From Pseudomonas sp. URIL14HWK12:I12 (GTDB taxonomy: Bacteria > Pseudomonadota > Gammaproteobacteria > Pseudomonadales > Pseudomonadaceae), in the NCBI RefSeq assembly GCF_003097135.1, contig NZ_QEQL01000004.1:434001-498000 (forward strand): DNA of 64,000 bases, written 5' to 3'. Below are positions 38,270 through 48,000 of this stretch, in pieces; position 1 is the stretch's first letter; each line of letters begins with the position of its first letter. Both the position numbers and the translations under genes were made by a program. The notes below the pieces were generated by a model. The model did not search any database. It worked only from the letters and a program-made list of their open reading frames with translations, and was not told where the DNA came from.

Positions 38270-39328
38270 TTACAGCGCGGGGTCGGCGCGGTAGGAGACC
38301 GGCCAGAACATCAAGGGGTAGCCTACGCATTCGCCCATGCTGGCACTGAACAACGGCTGGAAGCGCTCGCCGTCGAAGCGCCAGCGGCCAATGCTGCCGC
38401 AGTCGCCCAGCCCCCGCGCCTTGCTGAAGGCCTCCAACACGCCGGTGGCCGGGTCGTAGCTCAGCGCCCCCCAGGTCCAGGCGTTCTGCTCGTCGGTGTT
38501 GGTGATGGGCTCGGCGGCCGGGAAGGGGGGAAGGTCCAGCGCCTGAAGTTGTGCGGGGGCCGCACGGGGCACAAGGTAGACGAGGTGGTCACAGTTGTAG
38601 GCCGCGCAGCCATAGCGGGCGATCACCAGCGCGGTGTCGGCGTTCAGCGCCCAAGCCTGAAGCTCTGCGGCAGGCTCATCGGCATCGGCGTCACCCTGCA
38701 GGTCACTCGCGGCAGCCTGGCGCACGGCGTCGAGCACACGTTGTGCCTCATCGGCAGGCAGTGCTGGCACCGCTGCGAAAGGCTGCAGTGCCAGCAACGG
38801 CGGCGCCGGCGCGGTCAGTGACGCGCCGTCCCCGGGCCGGATCAGTGCGCTGCGCGTGCCCAGCCGATGCTGCTGCTCATCCATGAACAGCAAGGTGGCG
38901 GTCAGGCCTTCGAGCGAGGCACTGGCGGCGCCGTCCGGCCCCGGCTGGCTGAGCACACGGCCGTTGCGCAGGGCCGAGAGAAACGCATTGGCGGTTTCGC
39001 CCTCCCCGTGCCAGCCAGCGGCCTGGCCATCGTTGACGGGCGCCAGGGCCGTCGCCAACGGCTTGCCGTCGAGCAATAACGGCCGGGGGCCTGCGCTGGT
39101 CCAGGCCATCGCATCGACCACCGGTGCGGCATCGAAAGGCGCCTGGCGGCTGATACGCAACAGCAGGTTGGCGCCCCCCTCCATCTCGTGCACGGCCACC
39201 GCCGTGCAGCGCAAGGTGTTGTCGCAGGCCACATACCAATCCTTGAAGGTCTTCTCCACGGGGATCGGTGCGGGCGCCGCACAGGCAGCGCCAACGAAGC
39301 AAAGCGGGAGTAACTGCAGATAACGCAT
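38270..39328 (-). CDS. DUF1176 periplasmic protein
   Basis: 352 residues. A signal peptide ending in CAAPAP is followed by IPVEKTFKDWYVACDNTLRCTAVA, the conserved start of DUF1176 proteins, with two cysteines that probably form a disulfide. The later CAAYNCDHLVYLVPR and SKARGLGDCGSIGRWRFDGERFQ blocks are also typical. Function not established. It lies 11 bases before the next minus-strand gene and probably is read through from it. Confidence 0.85.
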   Translation of the reverse strand: MRYLQLLPLCFVGAACAAPAPIPVEKTFKDWYVACDNTLRCTAVAVHEMEGGANLLLRISRQAPFDAAPVVDAMAWTSAGPRPLLLDGKPLATALAPVNDGQAAGWHGEGETANAFLSALRNGRVLSQPGPDGAASASLEGLTATLLFMDEQQHRLGTRSALIRPGDGASLTAPAPPLLALQPFAAVPALPADEAQRVLDAVRQAAASDLQGDADADEPAAELQAWALNADTALVIARYGCAAYNCDHLVYLVPRAAPAQLQALDLPPFPAAEPITNTDEQNAWTWGALSYDPATGVLEAFSKARGLGDCGSIGRWRFDGERFQPLFSASMGECVGYPLMFWPVSYRADPAL

Positions 39329-39339
39329 GGAAAGCTTCC

Positions 39340-40011
39340 TTAGCGACGGTGCGCTTGGCCGGCAGTGAGCGACTGCAGTTCAGCTTGAGCCTGGGCAGCG
39401 TCGCAATAGGCCAAAAGCATACCCATCAGTTGCTCGGCATCAAGCACCTGCCCATCGAACTCGAAACCGTACGCCACCAGGCGCAGCTCGGTCGCACCGC
39501 TGCGCCGCTTGAGGGTGGCGCCCGGCATGATCGCACCTTTGCGATTGGTGATGCGTGGTAGCCCGGCACCTTCGCGCAAGGTCAGATGGATACGCATCAT
39601 CTTGCCGTCGCGAATGTGGGCCTGAGTGATGTCGCGCAGCGCTACGGGTGCTTCAAGGCCGCAGAACCACAAGTGGGTGCGCGTCAGGCGCAGCAGCACC
39701 CGCTTGCCGGCATCGCGGTGCTGCCAGTAGCTCAACACGAAGGCCAGGCTCACCAACCACATCACCGGGCCCATGAACCGCGCCTTCTCGCCGGCCAATG
39801 ACATCAGGCCGAAGGCAAAGAACATCACCGCCATCACCACCGCCAGCCTTCGCACGCGGGGGGTGAGCACAAGCTCGGTGACTTCAGGCACATGGGCAAT
39901 ACGTTGCTGGCAATGGGCGATGCCCGCCTGGTGTTGGTCATAGGCGTATTGGTTGTAATCCCCGGTCAAGGATTGCGCCAACTGCGCCAGCGGATCATTG
40001 GACGATGTCAT
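39340..40011 (-). CDS. Hypothetical membrane protein
   Basis: 223 residues, family not recognised. Two hydrophobic segments at about 57-95 (LAVVMAVMFFAFGLMSLAG and MGPVMWLVSLAFVLSYW) sit between a polar N-terminus and a C-terminal domain that may resemble a PH-like fold (VLLRLTRTHLWFCGLEAPVALRDITQAHIRDGK). Its start overlaps the stop of the M48 peptidase by 4 bases, so the two are co-translated and may work together at the inner membrane. Confidence 0.75.
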   Translation of the reverse strand: MTSSNDPLAQLAQSLTGDYNQYAYDQHQAGIAHCQQRIAHVPEVTELVLTPRVRRLAVVMAVMFFAFGLMSLAGEKARFMGPVMWLVSLAFVLSYWQHRDAGKRVLLRLTRTHLWFCGLEAPVALRDITQAHIRDGKMMRIHLTLREGAGLPRITNRKGAIMPGATLKRRSGATELRLVAYGFEFDGQVLDAEQLMGMLLAYCDAAQAQAELQSLTAGQAHRR

Positions 40012-41468
40012 GCGGGTAGTCCTTCAGGGCTGGAGGCAGGCCGGCTGATCAGGTCGTTGAACCAGCGCCGATCATGCTCGGTTGGTGGGCGAGTGGCCTG
40101 GGCCAACAGTTCGGCGTCCAGCGACACTTTCAGGTGGGCCAGGCGCTGCTCAGTAGGCGGATGCGTGTCAAAGGGGTGCGCCACGGCGCGGGCGAAGGCC
40201 TGCTTGTCCAGATCAAGGCGATGGGCACGCAAGTGCTCGCCCAGGGCGCGGATCAGGTCATCACCGCGGCTGGCCTGAAGCAACTGCTCGATCACCCCAG
40301 CCAGGGCAATCACTCGCAGCAGCGCCTGGCCGAATATCGCCTCGCCAGCCACAGCGGCGCCGGCGCGGTCGGCGACCAGCTCCTGCGCCCGGCTCCAATG
40401 ATGCACCGCCACCTGGAAGTAATGCAGAAAGCGGCCCGCCATCCACAGCACGGGGCGTTCGATCCAGGTCGGTTGCTCGCCCTCATCGGTCAACGCCCAA
40501 TAGTGCTCGCACATCAGTTGGAAACGCGCTGCCGTCTCGCTGCCCAATTCAGTGTCACGAGTACTGAAATGGCCCAATTCATGGCCGATCACCGCGGCCG
40601 CCTCTTCCTGGCTCATTGCAGAGAGATAGGTAAGCGGCAAATACAAAGTGCGGCCGCTCAGCACCTGGCCTGAGGGCTGCAACGTGACCTCTACGCTGGT
40701 GACGAAAAACGATTGGTCCACGCCCACTACCAGGTGGTCGGGTACCGGCGCTGCGGTACGGCGCGCCAGGTGCTCGACCCAGGCCCAGAGTGCAGGCGCA
40801 GTGTCACGGGCCAGTGGCATCCCAAGGAAAGCCGAGCCCGGTGCCTGTAGCGCGCGCCAGCGCGGCCCCAGTTGCACGGCCATCTTGCCGCCCAGGTAAA
40901 GCGTGCCCACCAGGGGCAGGCAAAGCATCAAGGCCAGCCAGTTGCCGTCATGCCGGTGGCTCCAGCCCCAGCTCAGTTCCGACAGCAACGCCAGCGACAG
41001 CGCTGCCAGCACCAGTGCCAGCCAGCCCCGCAGCCATTGACCGAGTACCTGCCAGCTATGGCTGAGGTGTTCATAGAGAAACACCCGAGACGCGCGGGCG
41101 CGCCAGGCATCGACACGCACGCGCAGCCAGATCGCTGGGCCGCCCAGCAGAGCGGCCAGTGCCAGCCACCAGGCAACGTGGGCCAGTACCGCACGCAGAT
41201 GCAGTGGCCCGCTATCGGCCTCGATCGCTGCAATGCGCCGGTTGAAGAAGTCGCGGCGCGAGCTGTACTCCATCCTGACCTGTTTGCCCTCGTTGCCCTG
41301 CAGCCGCTCAAGCAGAGCGTCATCGGGGTGCTCGGTCCACTGGCGCATGATGCGCGCGTCGGCCAAGAGGCTTTCGGCCCGCCAGGCCTGCTGGGCGGCC
41401 CAGCCCATCAGAAACAGCGGCACCAGCAAGATGGCCAGTGCCTTCCACAGGGTCTTCAGGCGTGCCAC
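40008..41468 (-). CDS. M48-family membrane metallopeptidase
   Basis: 486 residues. The zinc motif HExxH lies in AAAVIGHELGHFSTRDTELGSE, and a third ligand region in AQELVADRAGAAVAG. Four or so membrane helices precede it. M48 proteins such as HtpX and its relatives degrade damaged membrane or envelope proteins. It is the first gene of a short operon with the two following minus-strand genes and starts 3 bases after the stop of the preceding small secreted protein. Confidence 0.87.
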   Translation of the reverse strand: MARLKTLWKALAILLVPLFLMGWAAQQAWRAESLLADARIMRQWTEHPDDALLERLQGNEGKQVRMEYSSRRDFFNRRIAAIEADSGPLHLRAVLAHVAWWLALAALLGGPAIWLRVRVDAWRARASRVFLYEHLSHSWQVLGQWLRGWLALVLAALSLALLSELSWGWSHRHDGNWLALMLCLPLVGTLYLGGKMAVQLGPRWRALQAPGSAFLGMPLARDTAPALWAWVEHLARRTAAPVPDHLVVGVDQSFFVTSVEVTLQPSGQVLSGRTLYLPLTYLSAMSQEEAAAVIGHELGHFSTRDTELGSETAARFQLMCEHYWALTDEGEQPTWIERPVLWMAGRFLHYFQVAVHHWSRAQELVADRAGAAVAGEAIFGQALLRVIALAGVIEQLLQASRGDDLIRALGEHLRAHRLDLDKQAFARAVAHPFDTHPPTEQRLAHLKVSLDAELLAQATRPPTEHDRRWFNDLISRPASSPEGLPA

Positions 41469-41471
41469 TGC

Positions 41472-41900
41472 TCACTGCGCCTTGAGGTAATCGGTCAAGA
41501 ACGCTTGAGCATCGCCTTGGCTGGAGAGCATCGGCGAATAACCGACCTGGATCGGCTTGGCCTCGCCCGGCAGGTACAGCTCGCCCCAGCCATCCTGAAC
41601 GATGAGCACCACATACTTCTGGCCATCGACGATGGTGGAGTAGCGAGTGTCCTTGGCGGTCTTTTCCACGGTCATCTTCTGGATGCGCAGGTTCCAGTCG
41701 TGGTCGACGTCTTCGAGTTGCACCAACGCCTGGTTGTCGCTGCGCGCACCGATGCGCAGGGTCCAGACCTTGACGCCTTGCTCGCCGCCGTAGGCCACTA
41801 CCTTCTCGGCCACTTCGGGCCGCTCTTGGGCGGTCGCGTTCAGTGTCAGCATCGCCAGGGCCATGCCCAAGACGGCAGCCCAGTTACGCAGGTTCAGCAT
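41472..41900 (-). CDS. Small secreted protein of the M48 operon
   Basis: 142 residues from the ATG at 41900; the frame stays open to 41999 with another ATG at 41936, but the later start gives a clean signal peptide (LRNWAAVLGMALAMLTLNATA) and a weak ribosome-binding site. The mature part begins QERPEVAEKVVAYGGEQGVKVWTLRIG; no known domain recognised. It is the first gene of the M48/membrane-protein operon (3-base gap), so a role in envelope quality control is possible. Confidence 0.72.
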   Translation of the reverse strand: MLNLRNWAAVLGMALAMLTLNATAQERPEVAEKVVAYGGEQGVKVWTLRIGARSDNQALVQLEDVDHDWNLRIQKMTVEKTAKDTRYSTIVDGQKYVVLIVQDGWGELYLPGEAKPIQVGYSPMLSSQGDAQAFLTDYLKAQ

Positions 41901-42078
41901 GGAAAACTCACTTTTGGTTTTGGCAGGGGCGTTCATTGAATCAGCCCTGGGTCGCTTGCCAAGCAAAGCGGTCGCCGGCCACAACAAAGGCCGTGCCAAT
42001 CACAAAAAGGCGAGCGATGCAGGGTGAATGAAGCTACCCTGTACGACCGTGCCAGACCCGTTGAAGGATGCAGTAACG

Positions 42079-43026
42079 ATGGACAACTGGAACCCGTATC
42101 TGGATACCCATTTCAGCTTCGACCGCCCCGCGGCCCTCGCCCAGGCGGGGGTGCTCGACACCAGCGCCCGCCAAGTGCTGGGCAGTGCCATCGGCCACTA
42201 CCGCGCCCGCACGGTGCGACCGCAGATGCAGTACTTCGACTGCGACCTGCAATTTCCAGAGCCGCTGCGCATCCACAAGGTGCTGCCAGGCAGCCTTTGC
42301 ATCGTGCAGGTGCTCGGCGGGCAATGGCTGCACAAGGTCGATGGCCGGCTCAACCACTACACCCCCGGCACCCCTCACCTGCTGGGGCTGAGCGAAAGCA
42401 TGGAAGCGGTGGATCAGCTGCCCGCCGGCAGCCACGCGCGCATGGCCGGTTTGCGGGTCGATGGCCAGTATCTGCGGGAGCTGGCCGAAGAAGACACCAG
42501 CCTGCAACCCTTGCTAAGCCTGCTCGAAGACGGCATCCACTTCGGCGAGTTGCGCGGTGCAGGCGTGATGGGCACGCTGCTCGAGCGGCTTTATCAATCG
42601 CCCTACCAGGGCGCGCTCGAACGGCTGAACCAGGAGAGCTTGAGCCTGGCGCTGCTGGTGGAGCTGGCCGTCAACCTTCGCGGCACCTCAGCGCCGCTGC
42701 CCAAGGTGGCGCGCGGGCAGCGTGACCTGGCGCACGAGGCCCGCCGGCTGCTGGATGCGAACCTGGCCGAGCCGCCGGGCAGCCTGACGCTGGCGCGGCA
42801 ACTGCAGGTCGGTGAGACCACGTTGCGCCGCGCCTTCAACGAAGTGTTCGGCCAGTCGATGTTGCAGTACGTGCGCCAGCAGCGCATGGAACTGGCACGT
42901 ACGCTACTGCGCCAACGCAAATGGCAGGTGGCGCAGATCGCCTATCGGCTGGGCTACGCAAACCCTGCCAATTTCAATCACGCCTATAAAGCTTATTTCG
43001 GCCACCCTCCGGGAGCGGAGTGTTAA
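42079..43026 (+). CDS. AraC-family transcriptional regulator
   Basis: 315 residues from the ATG at 42079, preceded by GAAGGA; an upstream ATG at 42028 adds 17 residues and cannot be excluded. The C-terminal AraC helix-turn-helix pair runs from about residue 210: LTLARQLQVGETTLRRAFNEVFGQSM and WQVAQIAYRLGYANPANFNHAYKAYFG, the second being the family signature. The N-terminal domain is PchR/IrgA-like in look but its ligand is unknown. It is 15 bases before the Nramp gene, in the same direction, which suggests co-transcription. Confidence 0.88.
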   Translation: MDNWNPYLDTHFSFDRPAALAQAGVLDTSARQVLGSAIGHYRARTVRPQMQYFDCDLQFPEPLRIHKVLPGSLCIVQVLGGQWLHKVDGRLNHYTPGTPHLLGLSESMEAVDQLPAGSHARMAGLRVDGQYLRELAEEDTSLQPLLSLLEDGIHFGELRGAGVMGTLLERLYQSPYQGALERLNQESLSLALLVELAVNLRGTSAPLPKVARGQRDLAHEARRLLDANLAEPPGSLTLARQLQVGETTLRRAFNEVFGQSMLQYVRQQRMELARTLLRQRKWQVAQIAYRLGYANPANFNHAYKAYFGHPPGAEC

Positions 43027-43041
43027 CGTTCGGGAACGCTT

Positions 43042-44475
43042 ATGTGGCGGCGCTGCTCTGAAACAACACGCGCCCTCTTTCATCCCGAGCATTTCTTCGT
43101 GGCAAAACCCAATCCCCAACGCCAGGCCGACGGCGGTGAGCCGGCCCTGTTGAGCCGCCATGCTGGCGGCACCAGCCGCGCAAGCCTTGGCGAGCTCAAT
43201 GCCAGCGTGCGATTGCCCGCCGGTGCCGGCTGGCTGCGCCGGCTGCTGGCCTTCACCGGGCCAGGCTACATGGTCGCGGTCGGCTACATGGACCCAGGCA
43301 ACTGGGCCACCGACCTCGCTGGCGGCTCGCGCCTGGGCTATCTGCTGCTGTCGGTGATCCTGCTGTCGAGCCTGATGGCGGTCGTGCTGCAAGCGCTTTC
43401 AGCGCGGCTAGGCATCGCCACCGGGCTCGACCTGGCCCAGGCCTGCCGCGAGCGCTGCCCGATGCCGGTGAACATCTTTCTATGGCTGGCCTGCGAAATC
43501 GCGATCATCGCCTGCGACCTGGCCGAAGTGATCGGCACCGCCATCGCGCTGAAGCTACTGTTCGGCATTGAGCTGCTGTGGGGGGCAGTGCTCTGCGCGC
43601 TGGACGTCTTTCTGATCCTGCTGCTGATGCGCAAGGGGTTCCGTGCACTGGAAGCCTTCGTCGCCAGCCTGCTGGGGCTGATATTTCTCTGTTTTGTGGT
43701 GCAGATGGCGCTCACTCACCCGCCGATCGCGCAGGTGCTGGCCGGTTTCATCCCGCGCGCCCAGGTGATTACCGACCCTACCGCGCTGTACCTGGCCATT
43801 GGCATCCTCGGTGCGACGGTGATGCCGCACAACCTCTACCTGCACTCCTCCATCGTTCAGACCCGCGCCTACCCGCGTACCGATGCCGGCCGCCGCGAGG
43901 GGCTGCGCTGGGCAGTTACCGACAGCACCCTGGCCCTGACCCTGGCACTGTTCGTCAACGCCGCCATATTGATCACCGCTGCAGGGGTGTTCCACGCCGG
44001 CGGGCACACCGAAGTAGAGAGCATCGAGCAGGCTCATGAGCTGCTCTCGCCCATGCTGGGTGTGGGCATCGCTTCGGTGCTGTTCGCGGTCGCACTGCTC
44101 GCCTCCGGGGTCAACTCCACCGTCACCGCGACCCTGGCCGGGCAGATCGTGATGGAAGGCTTCTTGCACTTGCGCTTGCCGCACTGGCTACGGCGCCTGA
44201 TCACTCGCTGCCTTGCGGTGATCCCGGTGGTGGTGATCACCGCGATCTACGGCGAGCGCGGCACCACAGAGCTGCTGGTGTTCAGCCAGGTGGTGCTGTC
44301 GATGCAACTGCCGCTGGCGGTGATCCCGCTGGTGTGGTTCGTGGGCGACCGCAGGCTGATGGGGCCGTTGGTCGTTGGCCCCGCAACGAAGGTGCTGGCC
44401 TGGGCGATCGCCGCGGTGATCGTGGGGCTCAACACCTGGCTGTTGCTGGGCACCTTGCAAGGGTGGGGAACTTGA
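43042..44475 (+). CDS. mntH: Nramp-family divalent metal transporter
   Basis: 477 residues with about eleven membrane helices. [15 protein letters not shown] holds the DPGN metal-binding motif of helix 1 and [14 protein letters not shown] the MPH motif of helix 6, both needed for Mn(II)/Fe(II) transport with protons. The N-terminus to about residue 60 is polar and longer than in E. coli MntH; a GTG at 43099 is an alternative start. It follows an AraC regulator with no gap for a strong promoter. Manganese is the usual substrate. Confidence 0.92.
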   Translation: MWRRCSETTRALFHPEHFFVAKPNPQRQADGGEPALLSRHAGGTSRASLGELNASVRLPAGAGWLRRLLAFTGPGYMVAVGYMDPGNWATDLAGGSRLGYLLLSVILLSSLMAVVLQALSARLGIATGLDLAQACRERCPMPVNIFLWLACEIAIIACDLAEVIGTAIALKLLFGIELLWGAVLCALDVFLILLLMRKGFRALEAFVASLLGLIFLCFVVQMALTHPPIAQVLAGFIPRAQVITDPTALYLAIGILGATVMPHNLYLHSSIVQTRAYPRTDAGRREGLRWAVTDSTLALTLALFVNAAILITAAGVFHAGGHTEVESIEQAHELLSPMLGVGIASVLFAVALLASGVNSTVTATLAGQIVMEGFLHLRLPHWLRRLITRCLAVIPVVVITAIYGERGTTELLVFSQVVLSMQLPLAVIPLVWFVGDRRLMGPLVVGPATKVLAWAIAAVIVGLNTWLLLGTLQGWGT

Positions 44476-44548
44476 GCGGCCAGTGCGGTTCTAGACGCCC
44501 CGGTGGCTGATTCGTTAGCATCCCCGCCCTTTTTCTTCCGGAGCTTTC

Positions 44549-45736
44549 ATGACTGCTCAGCAAACGCACGCCCCTGCGCTGCCCGCCCGTAGCGCCCTGA
44601 AAATGGAAGCAGCCATGGCCGTAGGCAGTTTCGCCATCGGCACGGGTGAGTTTTCCATCATGGGGCTGATGCCCGACATCGCTCACAACCTCGGCCTGTC
44701 AGAACCGCAGGTTGGGCACGCCATCAGTGCCTATGCACTGGGGGTGATGGTCGGTGCGCCCTTGCTGGCCATCCTAGGCGCCCGGCTCAAGCGCAAGCAC
44801 ATGCTGCTATGGCTGATGGCGCTGTATGCCTTGGGGAACCTGGCAACAGCCTTCGCCCCTACGTTTGGTTCGCTGATCGCCTGCCGCTTTATCGCAGGCC
44901 TGCCCCATGGCGCCTATTTCGGCATCGCGGCGGTGGTCGCCTCGAGCATGGTGGCCGCCGGCAAGCGCGCCGGTGCCGTGGCGCGGGTGATGTCGGGGCT
45001 AACCTTGGCCATGCTGCTGGGCAACCCCATTGCGACCTTTCTAGGCCAATTGGCCGGGTGGCAATCGGCGTTCGTACTGGTGGGGGGCATCGCGCTGGTG
45101 ACCATCGGCCTGGTCAACCATTGGGTGCCCAGCCCGGAGGATGAACAGCGCAGCGACCCGCGCAAGGAGCTACAGGCATTCAGCCAGCCCCAGGTGTGGA
45201 TGGCCCTGCTGATCGGCGCTATCGGCTTTGCCGGGATGTTCTGCGTGTTCAGCTACCTGGCGCCGACGATGCTCGAGGTCACCCGCGTTACGCCGCAGTG
45301 GATTCCCTTCGGCCTGGCGGCGTTCGGTGTGGGTGGCATCCTGGGCAACATTGCCGGGGGCAAGCTGTTCGATCGCCTGGGCTTTCGTGCCGTGGGCGTG
45401 CTGCTGGTGTGGGCGATGCTGGTGCTGCTGTTGTTTCCGTTCGCGGCCAGCTCCCTGTGGGGCGTGCTGCTCGGCATCGGGCTGGTAGGCACGATGGTTT
45501 CGCTGGCCGCGCCGCTGCAGATCCGCCTGATGGACATCGCCGCCAACGCCCCAAGCCTGGCCGCGGCATCGAACCATGCGGCCTTCAACCTGGCCAATGC
45601 CCTGGGGCCGTGGTTGGGTGGCATGGCGATCACCGCGGGCCTGGGCTGGACCAGCACCGGCTTCATCGGTGCCGCTACTGCACTGGCCGGCCTTGGCCTG
45701 TTCATTCTCGCGCGGCGCCTGCCCGGAGGAGACTGA
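44549..45736 (+). CDS. MFS transporter, DHA1 (AraJ/drug-efflux) type
   Basis: 395 residues with twelve predicted helices. MAVGSFAIGTGEFSIMGLMPDIAHNLGLS and GHAISAYALGVMVGAPLLAILGARLKRK are the signature of DHA1 sugar/drug exporters such as AraJ. LPHGAYFGIAAVVASSMV is the conserved fourth-helix segment. A terminator follows at 45816. Substrate unknown. It resembles the product of 50457-51638. Confidence 0.88.
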   Translation: MTAQQTHAPALPARSALKMEAAMAVGSFAIGTGEFSIMGLMPDIAHNLGLSEPQVGHAISAYALGVMVGAPLLAILGARLKRKHMLLWLMALYALGNLATAFAPTFGSLIACRFIAGLPHGAYFGIAAVVASSMVAAGKRAGAVARVMSGLTLAMLLGNPIATFLGQLAGWQSAFVLVGGIALVTIGLVNHWVPSPEDEQRSDPRKELQAFSQPQVWMALLIGAIGFAGMFCVFSYLAPTMLEVTRVTPQWIPFGLAAFGVGGILGNIAGGKLFDRLGFRAVGVLLVWAMLVLLLFPFAASSLWGVLLGIGLVGTMVSLAAPLQIRLMDIAANAPSLAAASNHAAFNLANALGPWLGGMAITAGLGWTSTGFIGAATALAGLGLFILARRLPGGD

Positions 45737-45815
45737 CGGGGGTGTTGTCCGACAGGTCAGGCACCCACGCCTAGCGCTGAAAATAGCGCGACACTTGATG
45801 GTGTTCCCTACTCCC

Positions 45816-45846
45816 CCCCTGAAGGCTAACGTTTTCAGGGGTTTTT
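45816..45846 (+). terminator. Intrinsic terminator
   Basis: An 8-base stem (CCCCTGAA with TTCAGGGG) is followed directly by TTTTT at 45842-45846, about 80 bases after the DHA1 transporter stop. This is the cleanest Rho-independent terminator in the window. Confidence 0.9.
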
Positions 45847-45957
45847 AATAGGTTCTGAATTGACACCCACGCAGCTGCTCGCTATAAAAGCCAGGTGATA
45901 TGACGACATACCTCGTCACAATTTCGCGTCCAACAAAAACAAATCGAGCGCACACCC

Positions 45958-47247
45958 ATGAAGATCAAAGGCATCCGCTGGTGGATGGTCGGGTTGATGA
46001 TCGCAGGCCTGGTCATCAACTATCTGGCTCGCAACACCCTCTCCGTCGCCGCCCCGACCATGATGTCGGAACTGAGTATATCCACCGAGCAATACGCCCA
46101 CATCGTGGTGGCGTGGCAGATGGGCTACGCCTTCATGCAGCCGGTGGCTGGCTACATCGTCGACGCCATCGGCACCAAGATGGGCTTTGCCTGTTTCGCC
46201 GTGGCCTGGTCAGTGGTGTGCGCTATGGCGGCAATGGCGACCGGCTGGCAAAGCCTTGCCTTCCTTCGCGGCATGCTTGGGATAACCGAGGCAGCAGGCT
46301 TTCCCGCCGGGGTGAAAGCGACCACCGAGTGGTTCCCAGCGCGCGAGCGCTCGGTGGCGCTGGGCTGGTTCAACGTTGGCTCTTCGCTCGGTGCGCTGAT
46401 CGCACCGCCACTGGTGGTGTGGGCCATCCTCAACAGTGGCTGGCAACTGGCATTCATCCTGGTCGGTGCGATGGGGCTGGTCTGGAGCGCACTGTGGATG
46501 TGGCTGTACAAGCACCCACGCCAGCAAGCGCGGTTGTCCGATGAAGAGCGCGACTACATTCTCGCCGGCCAGGAAGCCCACCTCAAAGACGCCAAGCCCG
46601 CCCGCGCGCAATGGCGCAAGGTGTTCGGCCGGCGCAACTTCTACGCCATCGCGTTGGCCCGGTTCATGTCCGAGCCCGCCTGGCAGACCTTCAACGCGTG
46701 GATCCCGCTGTACCTGATGACCGAGCGGCACATGAACATCAAGGAAGTGGCGATGTTTGCGTGGCTTCCGTTCCTGGCCGCAGACCTGGGTTGCGTGCTG
46801 GGCGGCTATCTGTCGCCGCTGTTTCACAAGTATTTCAAAGTATCGCTGTTCACCTCGCGCAAGCTGGTGATGCTCAGCGGTTGCCTGTGCATGATCGGCC
46901 CAGGCTGCATCGGCTTGGCCAGCAGCGCCTACACCGCCATCGCGTTGCTCTGCGTCGGCGGGTTCGCGCACCAGATGCTCTCAGGCGCACTGTACTCGAT
47001 TACCTCCGACTCCTTTGGCAAGAATGAAGTGGCGACTGCTACGGGCCTTGGCGGGATGTTCGGTTTCCTGGGGGCGGCGCTGTTCACGATGGTGCTGGGC
47101 GTGCTGGTGACCCAGGTCGGCTACAGCCCGCTGTTCGTGGCACTGACGGTACTGGACCTGGGCGCTGCTGCGCTGATCCTGATCTTGGCTCGGCAGGTGG
47201 TCGAACCGGCTCAGCCCGAGCCCCGGATGGCACCGGCCGCAGCCTGA
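45958..47247 (+). CDS. MFS transporter, ACS family, hexuronate-transporter (ExuT)-like
   Basis: 429 residues. MKIKGIRWWMVGLMIAGLVINYLARNTLSVAAPTMM is nearly the ExuT start, and LGITEAAGFPAGVKATTEWFPARERSVALGWFN the conserved central loop. PLYLMTERHMNIKEVAMFAWLPFLAADLG is also typical of ExuT and related hexuronate or aldohexonate carriers. No catabolic genes lie beside it except the gluconate-dehydrogenase-subunit-3-like gene, so the substrate is open. It has its own promoter region after the terminator at 45816. Confidence 0.88.
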   Translation: MKIKGIRWWMVGLMIAGLVINYLARNTLSVAAPTMMSELSISTEQYAHIVVAWQMGYAFMQPVAGYIVDAIGTKMGFACFAVAWSVVCAMAAMATGWQSLAFLRGMLGITEAAGFPAGVKATTEWFPARERSVALGWFNVGSSLGALIAPPLVVWAILNSGWQLAFILVGAMGLVWSALWMWLYKHPRQQARLSDEERDYILAGQEAHLKDAKPARAQWRKVFGRRNFYAIALARFMSEPAWQTFNAWIPLYLMTERHMNIKEVAMFAWLPFLAADLGCVLGGYLSPLFHKYFKVSLFTSRKLVMLSGCLCMIGPGCIGLASSAYTAIALLCVGGFAHQMLSGALYSITSDSFGKNEVATATGLGGMFGFLGAALFTMVLGVLVTQVGYSPLFVALTVLDLGAAALILILARQVVEPAQPEPRMAPAAA

Positions 47248-47276
47248 AGATAGGCCGCTCTCTGGGCGGGTTCCGA

Positions 47277-47301
47277 GCATCGGCGCATCATGCGCCGGTG
47301 C
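47277..47301. repeat. Inverted repeat after the ExuT-like gene
   Basis: CGGCGCAT and ATGCGCCG (47281-47297) flank one base, with further outer pairing (GCA...TGC). It starts about 30 bases after the stop. No T-run follows, so it may be a Rho-dependent or mRNA-end hairpin. Confidence 0.5.
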
Positions 47302-47392
47302 CCTGAAAATCTCTGCAACAACAAGAAACCTATGGGCAGCGGCCGGGTCTAGTGAACCAGTCCCTTCAACGCCATGCAGCCCGAGGTTTTCC

Positions 47393-47926
47393 ATGGCCGT
47401 AGAACACGCTTTGCGCTTCGTCGAGCCTTGCCCACCGCCGCCGGTGCCGCTGCTCGAACCTTCGGCCACTCTGCGCCGTGGCCCCCGGTTTTTCGAGGCA
47501 TGCCAGAGCCGCACGCTCGAAGCGCTGTGCAATCGCGTATTACCCCAACCCTCCGCCCACCACGCCGTGCCCTTGGCGGCCCTGCTCGACGCCCGTTGCT
47601 TCGCTGGGGTAGATGCAGCCGACCCCGAGCTGGGCACGCCGCGTGAATGCTGGCGCACCGCCCTGGCAGCGATCGATGCCGAAGCGCTGGCTCGTTACGG
47701 CCGCAACTTCTGCAACCTGCGCGGCGGTGAGCAGGATGCGCTGCTGGGTGCAATGCGCCAGGGGCTGCTCACCCACCCCGCCTGGCAAGGGCTCAGCTGC
47801 CAGCGTTTCTTCGCCGTGAGGTTGCTGCGCGACATTTCTACGGCCTACTACAGCCACCCCGCCGCCTGGCCCTCTTCGGGGCTGATCGGCTCATTTGCAT
47901 TCACCGCGCAACCGCGCCAAGAATAG
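47393..47926 (+). CDS. Gluconate 2-dehydrogenase subunit 3 family protein, orphan
   Basis: 177 residues; GAGG six bases upstream supports the ATG. Blocks typical of the family are present: GRNFCNLRGGEQDALLGAMRQG, CQRFFAVRLLRDISTAYYSHPAAWPSS and GLIGSFAFT. In membrane gluconate dehydrogenase and similar enzymes this small subunit works with a GMC flavoprotein and a three-heme cytochrome c, and usually carries a Tat signal. Neither partner gene is here and no Tat motif is seen at the start. It could serve a partner encoded elsewhere or be a remnant. Confidence 0.75.
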   Translation: MAVEHALRFVEPCPPPPVPLLEPSATLRRGPRFFEACQSRTLEALCNRVLPQPSAHHAVPLAALLDARCFAGVDAADPELGTPRECWRTALAAIDAEALARYGRNFCNLRGGEQDALLGAMRQGLLTHPAWQGLSCQRFFAVRLLRDISTAYYSHPAAWPSSGLIGSFAFTAQPRQE

Positions 47927-48000
47927 CCACGGGCGCCAGCGACTGGCCGGCGCCGTTGGGTAGCCGTAGCCTGCGCCTGCCCGCTGACAAGGATTCGAGC

